Source: Adiantum capillus-veneris
Lineage: Eukaryota > Streptophyta > Polypodiopsida > Polypodiales > Pteridaceae
Direction of reading: 5' to 3'
DNA: 64,000 bases
NCBI GenBank assembly: GCA_014529385.2
Contig: CM043961.1
Span: forward strand, 13,645,978 to 13,709,977
Of this stretch, positions 9,717 through 16,806 are shown piece after piece. The stretch's first letter is position 1, and each line of letters opens with the position of its first letter. A program made the position numbers and the translations under genes. The notes under the pieces are model-generated. The model was not told where the DNA came from, did no database searches, and saw only the letters and a list, made by a program, of their open reading frames with translations.

Positions 9717-10820
9717 CTATGAAGTGTCTGTGGGTGAAGCATTGTAGTTGTTTGGGTCATAAGTTCCCAATGCAATTGTAGAGCGATGATACAATAGTCT
9801 TTCCAATAAAGCTTCTCTTTGTTTGATTGAAGGATTGGTGGTCGGGTTTTGGGTTGGTTTTGGCACTTCGGTAGTAGAATCAGTAGATGGATTCTTCTTT
9901 ACCTTGTTGTTATTTTTCACAATCCAAATCTGCTTCCGCTTTGCTTGTGCTTGCCACAAACTCTTTGCGACCCAAACCTGCTTTGTTCTTTGTGTTGATT
10001 TCCTCGCCTTGAAATACCTAGGAGTTTCCGTGGATTGTACTGAAGGGGGTTCCTGTTTACAAATCCTTGGGATCCAAATTTGCTTGCTATAGCTTTGTGT
10101 CGTCATGAACTTCTTTGGAATCCAGATCTGTTTCACTGTCCTTGATTGTCTGGAATCACTCTGTTGTTTGGTATTGAAGACTCTGTTTTCCACCTTTGTG
10201 TTCTCTGGCACAACCTTTTTTGATCTCCATACCAACTTTGACTCCGTTTTTTCCCAAGGTTGAGCTGTTATATTATTGTTTGTCTTCCTTATCCAATGTT
10301 GAGAGTTCCTCGTCGAAGAGCAATCCAGTTGTATAGAAACTTTTGGTTGCCATTGCTTCTTCTTTTTCTCTGGTTGTTGTTTACCTTTGTTCTTGGATTC
10401 TTCCTTTGGAGTTGACATTGCTCCTTTGGTAAACTTAACTGATTGACTTTCACCTTCGTATTTGATAAGCACTGATTTAGAACTCCAGTCAATCATTGCA
10501 TTGTATTGCTTCTGCCATGGTTGTCCTAGCAATAATGGATGTTGTGTAGCTTGGTCTTCAACCACGTAAAACATATGAGGATACACATACTGGTTAATCT
10601 GTATATGTAAAACTGTGCATCCGACAGTTTTGATTGAATTCTCAGAGTAACTCTTTAACTCTTGCTTGGCAGTTTGTAATTTAGTGGCATTTTTCAATTG
10701 TCTATACAAACTGAGTGAAAGTAGGTTAGTTTGAGCTCCTGAATCCAATAGTGCTCTGGCTTTGATTTGGTTGGTTCCTACTTTGCATTCAATGATGGGT
10801 TCTTCTTTGTCATTATCCAT
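9717..10820 (-). CDS. Element B second retropepsin-like protein with tryptophan repeats, downstream of integrase
   Basis: 367 codons, intact, starting at 10820, just 33 bp after the integrase ORF. Residues 1-130 look like a retropepsin fold: catalytic-type D26-S-G-A (RALLDSGAQTNLLS) and LLLGQPW at 96-102 for the flap/C-terminal psi-loop region. The sequence differs from the main protease of the same element (LDSGAGVAIA, ILGRPF), so it is not a recent duplicate. Residues 130-340 are basic and low complexity with a repeated KQ-I/V-W-I/V-x-K motif (KQIWIPKK, KQIWIPRI, KQVWVAKS, KQIWIVKN). It may be an active accessory protease or a DUF-type protease-fold binding protein with a nucleic-acid-binding tail. 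I know no family with this exact layout. Confidence 0.65.
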   Translation of the reverse strand: MDNDKEEPIIECKVGTNQIKARALLDSGAQTNLLSLSLYRQLKNATKLQTAKQELKSYSENSIKTVGCTVLHIQINQYVYPHMFYVVEDQATQHPLLLGQPWQKQYNAMIDWSSKSVLIKYEGESQSVKFTKGAMSTPKEESKNKGKQQPEKKKKQWQPKVSIQLDCSSTRNSQHWIRKTNNNITAQPWEKTESKLVWRSKKVVPENTKVENRVFNTKQQSDSRQSRTVKQIWIPKKFMTTQSYSKQIWIPRICKQEPPSVQSTETPRYFKARKSTQRTKQVWVAKSLWQAQAKRKQIWIVKNNNKVKKNPSTDSTTEVPKPTQNPTTNPSIKQREALLERLLYHRSTIALGTYDPNNYNASPTDTS

Positions 10821-10853
10821 TTCTGTTATACTAACTGCGTTTATTCGTATTGC

Positions 10854-12065
10854 TCATTCATTGCGCTGTTTCTGACGCAGTAGTCTTCTTTTCTCCATTC
10901 TTTCCTTCGCCTCGGCTTGCGCTTCCTCCACAATCTTTTTCTTTTTCTGGACACGCAGCTTTTCTTGATGTATTTTGAGAAGCATGTCTTGGGTTAGTGG
11001 CAAAAGATACTTTTTCACTCTGCATCCACTAATCCAATTGGGCATTTCTTCTCTGTCTAATGTAGCAAGCTTGACGGCTCCACTTGGTGATAGATCTTTA
11101 ATCACCATAGGTCCCATCCCTCGCTTTTTAAGCTTCTTAGCATGCTGTTTCAGAGTGTAAACTAGGACATAGTCCCCAACCTTAAACTCTTTAGTCCGCA
11201 CATGCTTATCAAAAAATTCCTTTTGTCGCCTTTTTTGAGCGTAGATAGAAGCTATTGCTTTTAGGCGAAGCTCGTCTAGCTTTTCCAGGTCATCTATTCT
11301 ATCAGAAAGCTCGTGCCCTGTCCACTCTAGATCCTTAGCCACCCTTAAGGTTGAAATCAAGAATTCTATTGGTAGGATAGCATTTAGCCCAAAAACCATG
11401 TTATATGGGGTCGTTCCTATTGATGTTTTATATGCTACCCTATATGCCCATAATGTTGAATGCAACTTCTGGTCCCAGTCAGTTCTCGACTCAGATACAA
11501 TCTTCGTAAGGACCGTGCATATGGTTTTGTTTGTTGCTTCAGCTTGTCCGTTTGCTTGTGGATGATACGGGGCTGATTTCCTATGGATTACCATGAATTC
11601 ATCTAGAAGGATCTCTATCACTTCATTTATAAAATGTGTGCCTCGATCACTCACAATTTCTATTGGCAATCCATATCGTACAAAGACGTATTCATATAGA
11701 AATTGTGCCGTGGTCCTGGCATCTGCTTTTTGAGTTGCCTTTGCTTCGACCCACTTTGTTAGATAGTCTGTAGCCACAACGATGTATTGTGCATGAGTCT
11801 TATATGCAGGAGGTGAAATGGGTCCGACATAATCAATCCCCCATTTTGCAAAAGCTCTTGCCCCCATCATTGGTCTAAGCGGCATATCATCTCTTTTAAG
11901 TGGTACTTTGGTCCGCTGACAGTCATCACACCGTTTAACGTATTCCTCAGCGTCCATATGTAATGTTGGCCACCATATTCCTGCGGCTAAGACAAGTTTT
12001 GTTGTCTTATCACCTGAGAAATGGCCTCCACCTACTCCTCCATGAGCTTGCTCCAGGATTATCAC
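10854..12065 (-). CDS. Element B integrase (pol C-terminus)
   Basis: 403 codons. H2C2 zinc domain at about 8-49 (H8, H15, C46, C49: AHGGVGGGHFSG...RCDDCQRTK). Catalytic core rve with D78 in GIDYVGP, D140 in VSDRGTHF and E176 in NGQAEATNK, spacing D-35-E as expected. C-terminus has a GPY/F-like module (RGMGPMVIKDL...VKKYLLP) and a basic coiled tail, with no chromodomain, which separates it from chromoviruses. It inserts element cDNA into host chromatin. Upstream it is in frame with 12371-12075 except for one TAG stop at about 12072-12074. The catalytic residues look intact. Confidence 0.92.
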   Translation of the reverse strand: MIILEQAHGGVGGGHFSGDKTTKLVLAAGIWWPTLHMDAEEYVKRCDDCQRTKVPLKRDDMPLRPMMGARAFAKWGIDYVGPISPPAYKTHAQYIVVATDYLTKWVEAKATQKADARTTAQFLYEYVFVRYGLPIEIVSDRGTHFINEVIEILLDEFMVIHRKSAPYHPQANGQAEATNKTICTVLTKIVSESRTDWDQKLHSTLWAYRVAYKTSIGTTPYNMVFGLNAILPIEFLISTLRVAKDLEWTGHELSDRIDDLEKLDELRLKAIASIYAQKRRQKEFFDKHVRTKEFKVGDYVLVYTLKQHAKKLKKRGMGPMVIKDLSPSGAVKLATLDREEMPNWISGCRVKKYLLPLTQDMLLKIHQEKLRVQKKKKIVEEAQAEAKERMEKRRLLRQKQRNE

Positions 12066-12074
12066 ATACTCAGA

Positions 12075-12371
12075 CTATGATGCGCAAATCCTAAGCTGGT
12101 TGTCTTTACCTCTCTTATAGAGTTGATCTCCTATTAAAGCGTAATCTCTAGCTTCAGTCTCTACAGATTTCTGACAAGCTTTTGACGTTCCTTCTGGGAA
12201 AGTTCTATTTGTGAGATATTCAACAATATACTGACTCCATTCCGGAGCGATCATTATCTGATATAATGTCGAATACTCTGCTGGCGGTTTTGATGAACAT
12301 ACAATACATATAGTGACATATTCATGTACGCTTTCTTTCATTCCTGGCCAATAGACTCCCAATTGTAACAA
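12075..12371 (-). pseudogene. Element B RNase H-integrase linker with an extra H2C2 half
   Basis: Same frame as integrase, separated by one stop (TAG). Starts LQLGVYWPGMKESVHEYV...CIVC, which is the C-terminal half of an H2C2 integrase zinc domain, followed by a spacer with EWSQYIVEYLTNRTFPEG and QLYKRGKDNQLRICA that leads into the integrase's own H2C2 domain. The matching N-terminal half (YLREAHVRNVH) is at the end of the preceding frame. Element B therefore has two H2C2 modules in tandem. Confidence 0.75.
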
Positions 12372-13414
12372 ATTCCTATATGTGTTCCTTCTTGAACAAT
12401 GAAATGCACATTCCGAACATGTGCTTCGCGCAGATATATATTATATTCCTCAGGATTGATGCATAGTCGTAAAACATGATCATTTCCCAATTGATACAAC
12501 CTTCCTGCAACCAATTGAAGATTCTTGGATTGCTGAATAGCAATATGTTTCTGGTTGTATTCTCTTCTATCAAACTCTCCTCCATAGGTTAATAGGCTAA
12601 CGACATTTTGAGACCACTTCGGTATCATTTCTATGTTGAACAAGTACGCGTCTGGCATGTCGTCATCTACTCCTATAGGGTCTTCTCCATTCGTCAATCG
12701 CGAAAGATGATCAGCTCTAAGATGTGTTTTTCCTTTCTTTACTACTACCGTGAAGTCGAATTCCAGTAAGATAATGAACCATCTCACTATTCTCCCGGTA
12801 TTGCATGGTTTATTCACTAGGTAGAGCAAGGCTTGGTGATCCGTAAAAAACACAAACTTGTTGGCTAGAAGATAATGCCGAAATTTCTTCACAGCATATA
12901 TCATTCCTAATCCCTCTCGCTCTGTTGTGGTGTAATTCTTCTCTGCATTGTTGAGCTGTCGACTGGCGTAACAGATAGGAAAATCCATGTTTCCTTCTTC
13001 TGGCTGAGCCAGAATGCATCCTATTGCATATGCCGAAGCATCTATATGCACATGGAATATCTTCTCCCAATCTGGTGATTTCAAGACTGGAGCAGTAATG
13101 AGTGCCTCTTTCAATTTCTTGAATGATTCCTCACACTCCTCTGTCCATTCAAAGTTCACTATTAGCCTGTAAAGTGGTTGGCCTATTATAGCGTACATGT
13201 AAATGAATCGTCTATAATATCCGCAATGTCCCATAAAGCTCTGTACTTGTTTCGCATTGGTTGGTCTAGGCATATCCACTATAACTTTTATCTTCTCTAA
13301 ATCCGTGGATATTCCGTTTTGTGAGACAATATGTCCCAGAATTCTGCCCCTGTCGGACCATAAACACACATTTCTCAGGATTGAGACAAATGCGATATGT
13401 CCTACATTTCTCAA
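12338..13414 (-). CDS. Element B RT C-terminus, RNase H and first H2C2 half
   Basis: 358 codons, overlapping the next pol frame by 34 bp (frameshift). It opens with the end of RT (RILGHIVSQNGISTD; FMGHCGYYRRFIYMY, the conserved thumb/connection), then RNase H with D in FHVHIDASAYAIGC, E in YTTTEREGLGMIYA, D in FFTDHQALLYL and D in RADHLSRL, so the acidic set is complete. It ends with WSQNVVSLL...LYQLGNDHVLRLCINPEEY and YLREAHVRNVH, the first of two linker plus H2C2 copies. It degrades the RNA of the RNA-DNA hybrid during reverse transcription. Confidence 0.88.
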   Translation of the reverse strand: MRNVGHIAFVSILRNVCLWSDRGRILGHIVSQNGISTDLEKIKVIVDMPRPTNAKQVQSFMGHCGYYRRFIYMYAIIGQPLYRLIVNFEWTEECEESFKKLKEALITAPVLKSPDWEKIFHVHIDASAYAIGCILAQPEEGNMDFPICYASRQLNNAEKNYTTTEREGLGMIYAVKKFRHYLLANKFVFFTDHQALLYLVNKPCNTGRIVRWFIILLEFDFTVVVKKGKTHLRADHLSRLTNGEDPIGVDDDMPDAYLFNIEMIPKWSQNVVSLLTYGGEFDRREYNQKHIAIQQSKNLQLVAGRLYQLGNDHVLRLCINPEEYNIYLREAHVRNVHFIVQEGTHIGICYNWESIGQE

Positions 13415-14094
13415 ATACTTTTCTTAGGTGTTCTAGATGCTCATCTCTCAGAAGAGAATGTACACATAAGTCATCCATGTATATTTCTAGAAACAACCTT
13501 AAGTATTCTTTGAAAGCATGCGTCATCAGCCTCTGGAAGGTTGCGGGAGCATTGGTTAGACCAAAAGGCATAACCCGATAAGCATAAATTTCCCACTCCG
13601 TTGCAAAAGCTGTTTTATGTTGATCTTCCGGTGCTATGGCTAGCTGGTTATATCCTAAAAAACCATCAAGAAAGGAGTATGCTGTTTTCCCTGATACACG
13701 CTCTAGAACATTATCAGTTATCGGCAGGGATAATTGTCTGATTGTTGCAGCATTCACTTTCTTTAAGTTGGACACACACTCGGAGTTTTCCGTTCTTCTT
13801 GGGTACCACCACAATCGGAGATACCCAATCGGTGTGTTCAATCTCGTATATGAATTCAGCTTCCATTAGCTTATCTATCTCTTCTTTGATTCGCTTAGCA
13901 AACGTATCATTATATGTGTATGGTCTCTGTCTGCTAGGCTTTGCGTCTTGTTTTAGTGGGATTGTGTGTTGGCATATCGATGGGTCAACTCCCTTTAAGT
14001 CCTTATAAGACCATGCAAACACATCCCTGTACTCTCTGAGAAGACTCAAAAGTCTCTCTTCCTCGCCTGGAGACAAATCTGTGGCTATGTACAC
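13266..14094 (-). pseudogene. Element B reverse transcriptase (two overlapping frames)
   Basis: 14094-13714 carries the N-terminal half: FAWSYKDLKGVDP, EIEHTDWVSPIVVVPKKNG, LRVCV. 13841-13266 carries the rest: [34 protein letters not shown] and the YMDDL catalytic box (here IYMDDLCVHS). A frameshift lies around 13770. These are signature Ty3/gypsy RT motifs, closely matched by element A at 26870-27490. Enzymatic residues remain but the polyprotein is not continuous. Confidence 0.88.
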
Positions 14095-14212
14095 CGGTCT
14101 AGGTGTCTCACCTGGAGCTGCTAAATCAACTTTTTTTGCATCCTCGGTCCGTCATAAGATTCGTTCTCCCCTCTCTCTCGAATAGGTTGGGTTAATACCA
14201 CCTTTCTATCCT

Positions 14213-15095
14213 CTATTGTGAATTTCCTGTAGTGAGAGGGAACATCCATGTTTTCCTTGATTTTGGCGTTTTCGTCCTTCCACTCTCAATTTCTGTCGTC
14301 CAAACTTCTTTCAGATTTTTCTTGAGCTCTCTGTACTTGTTTCTACGTTCTAACTTGGACTCCGTGTGTTCTCTGTTGCGCTTGTTCTTTTCTGATTTTT
14401 CTGTTTCAGTTTTCGTTTCATTCCTTTGAACTTGATTTCTTGAGCTTCTTTTGTCTTTTCGTAAGCTCTTTTGATCATTGCCTCTCATTCTTCCAGAAAT
14501 CTTGTCCTTAACACAATCTTCAGCCTTTACTAGCATTAGGAATTGATTTTTTCCTCTTTTCTAGGCATCGGATTGGTTCTAACCCCCTTTGTTTTTCTCT
14601 TTGCTCTATAGCGTTTCTGGCGTTGTTTAGTTTGGTTCGGAAAATCATAAAATCGGACATCCGTTATAGTTTCTTCGTTTCCGCTTGAATTGTCCGTTGA
14701 CTCGTTGTCTGCTTCATTTTCCCCACTCTGGATGATCGGGAATGTCGTGAAACACCTCTTCTTCATCTTCCTTTTCCAGTGTATCGTTCTTTTCAGTTTC
14801 TTTTTCGAGGTGTAGTTCTCAGCATGAAGTACGGAACCACGTCGTACCCGTCCTTGTCGCAAAATTTCGTTGTGGGACCATTCCGAATTGCACAAACATC
14901 TAGGGTTGCTAGAATGTGTGTCCATTCTAATGGTTCAAGCGTGTCCTCTGGAAAGGGTTCTCCTATATAAGTTTCGTCTTCGATAGCCCTTTCTAAAACA
15001 TATTCTTCTCGCCTCAGACTTCCACATTTCGAGGCTCCACACATCCATAACTCCTTGGGCTTACCTAACCAAGCTGGAAATTCGGATCCCGCCAA
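14213..15095 (-). pseudogene. Element B PR-RT linker region, frameshifted
   Basis: Three overlapping frames (15095-14793, 14925-14536, 14536-14213). The first has LWMCGASKCGSLRREEYVLER and LEPLEWTHILATLDVC, matched in element A at about 25900-26080 (IWMCGASKNGSLKQEE; LFEPFEWTQILTKMDVC). The later part is Lys/Arg/Glu-rich (ENEADNESTDNSSGNEETIT; KNKRNREHTESKLERR). No known domain; conserved as a spacer between protease and RT in this family. Confidence 0.65.
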
Positions 15096-15115
15096 AGTAG
15101 CTGAATCAAACTCCT

Positions 15116-15982
15116 CTACGGTGTTCGGTTCACATCTTTGTAGCTATGGTCTCTCAGGTTCACACGTGTAGTGGTTTCCATATTTCTCAGGTATATGTGA
15201 TCGTAGCCCCAATCCTGGACCATTTTCAACTGTCTCATGAATGGTCTTCCCAGTATGATATCATAGTTATTCTCCTTGCCAAAATCGACAATAGCAAAAG
15301 TATGTTCGTATTCAATGCCGCAAGAAGTTACTACGACTTTCTCTAATAACCCCATAGGTTTCTCCATGTGTCCATCTGCTAATTGGAGTTTCAACCTAGT
15401 CTTCCTTATTGCTGGTTTCCCCCATTTTTTCCAGATTTCTTTTGTAGCAATGGCTACCCCAGCTCCGCTGTCTAGTATTGCCATCGTGTTCACTCCTTGG
15501 AATTCAACTGGTAAGGTTGTATTCCCCTCTTCACCTTCGCAATACTCTCCGACCTTGTTTAAGGGTACAGGCTTAGCGTTCTTTTGTGGTTTGCTCAGCT
15601 CTTGTATACCCTCTTGCAGTCTCGATGTTGGGTCTTTTATCCCAAATTTCTCCAAGCATTTTCCTACAGTGGTCCACATATGTGGTCTTAGCCTCAAAAG
15701 CTCAGCTAGAGTGATAGTGCATGTCACTGGTGTTGACAAGATCTCTATCAATCCTTGCGAGTCCATGACTTTTTCTGATGAGATTCTTCGTGAGGGAAGT
15801 GCTCTAATCTCGGATTTTGCTTCATACTCTCCTAAGTATGAAGGTAAGGTATTCAGTGAATGAGGTTTGCTCTCCATTGTTCTAACAGAGCCCCCATCTC
15901 CCCAGTAAGATTGCAGATCCAAGTCCACTTGAGATCCTGCCTCAAATTCCACTATGGGAGGATTCCTGATGTCCTTTTCCAA
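15116..15982 (-). CDS. Element B protease (retropepsin)
   Basis: 288 codons. Catalytic D171-S-G-A in TMAILDSGAGVAIA, substrate-flap region after KLQLADGHMEKPMGLLEK, and IILGRPFMRQL at 242-252, the usual plant Ty3/gypsy retropepsin pattern. It cleaves the gag-pol polyprotein. The N-terminal 140 residues are linker and still align with element A (TLPSYLGEYEAKSE versus TLPSYLGDNEDES). It overlaps the upstream frame by 31 bp, so a frameshift separates it from gag here. Catalytic residues look intact. Confidence 0.85.
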   Translation of the reverse strand: MEKDIRNPPIVEFEAGSQVDLDLQSYWGDGGSVRTMESKPHSLNTLPSYLGEYEAKSEIRALPSRRISSEKVMDSQGLIEILSTPVTCTITLAELLRLRPHMWTTVGKCLEKFGIKDPTSRLQEGIQELSKPQKNAKPVPLNKVGEYCEGEEGNTTLPVEFQGVNTMAILDSGAGVAIATKEIWKKWGKPAIRKTRLKLQLADGHMEKPMGLLEKVVVTSCGIEYEHTFAIVDFGKENNYDIILGRPFMRQLKMVQDWGYDHIYLRNMETTTRVNLRDHSYKDVNRTP

Positions 15983-16806
15983 TTTGTCTGATTAGCTTGG
16001 CAACTTAGCTCGTTTGCAAAGTTTGCCTCTCTCACTTGTTTCCAAAATTCATTGTAATCCTCATCTCTTCCGTAAATCCTCTGTATGACTGGATGAAAAC
16101 TCTCTATCTCCTGATCGGTTGTGTTCAATACTATGCGGTCATCCTTGTGTGTATTTTCAGGCTTTTGTGCACTGGGAGTCTTTTCAGCTACCCGTGAAAT
16201 GATAGTCTCTTGCTGAATTGGGTTTTCCGTTCCACAATTCATTGTTTCTCTTGGTGGTTCTAATAAGGCTTGTGCAGTCTCGATCATTCTCTGGCACATT
16301 TCAAGTCTCTGCTTTTCCAATTCCGCGTTTGGGTATGTCATCCACCTCTGTTCTTGTGTTTGGTTGTTCTTTAACCTAGCTTCGTAAGCTCTCATCAGTG
16401 CGTCCAATGGTTCGTGTACTTTGTCGACTAGCACTGATCCCCCTGAGCTTAAGCTCGTTGTTTCTTTGATACTCTTTTGTTTCGTTCTTTCCGGGCTCAT
16501 CTCTCGTTTCCCGTTTTGACTCTCAAGTTTTTCTAATCTATCTTTAGTTCGCTTTAGTTCCTCAGCTAGAATAGCGTCTTCACGTTCTTTTCTCAACTTC
16601 ATGCGTGCTTTTCTAGCTTTCCATGTGTTTCTCTGACTCCGCGGTCCTTGACTAACCACTTCAGTCGCTAACTTTCCATTCTCAGGTTCTCTAGTGGTTT
16701 TCTTAGCTTGAGCTCTAGTAACAACTTGCGTTGGTATCAGAGTTTCATTTTCAGACCCACTGCTGGTAGGAATAGTTTCTAGCATATTCAATGTCGTCTT
16801 TTGCAC
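15952..16806 (-). CDS. Element B gag C-terminal/linker segment
   Basis: About 284 codons in a different frame from gag, overlapping it by 19 bp; the first codon is GTG, so this is not a true start. It contains TQVVTRAQAKK and GGSVLVDKVHEPLDALMRAYEARLKN, both present in element A (IKVITRA; GSILVDKIFEPINVAFEAYQVGLK), with a charged coiled-coil stretch between. In element A the sequence runs on from the second zinc knuckle without a shift, so in B a single-base change near 16825 broke one ORF into two. Confidence 0.7.
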   Translation of the reverse strand: MQKTTLNMLETIPTSSGSENETLIPTQVVTRAQAKKTTREPENGKLATEVVSQGPRSQRNTWKARKARMKLRKEREDAILAEELKRTKDRLEKLESQNGKREMSPERTKQKSIKETTSLSSGGSVLVDKVHEPLDALMRAYEARLKNNQTQEQRWMTYPNAELEKQRLEMCQRMIETAQALLEPPRETMNCGTENPIQQETIISRVAEKTPSAQKPENTHKDDRIVLNTTDQEIESFHPVIQRIYGRDEDYNEFWKQVREANFANELSCQANQTNWKRTSGILP

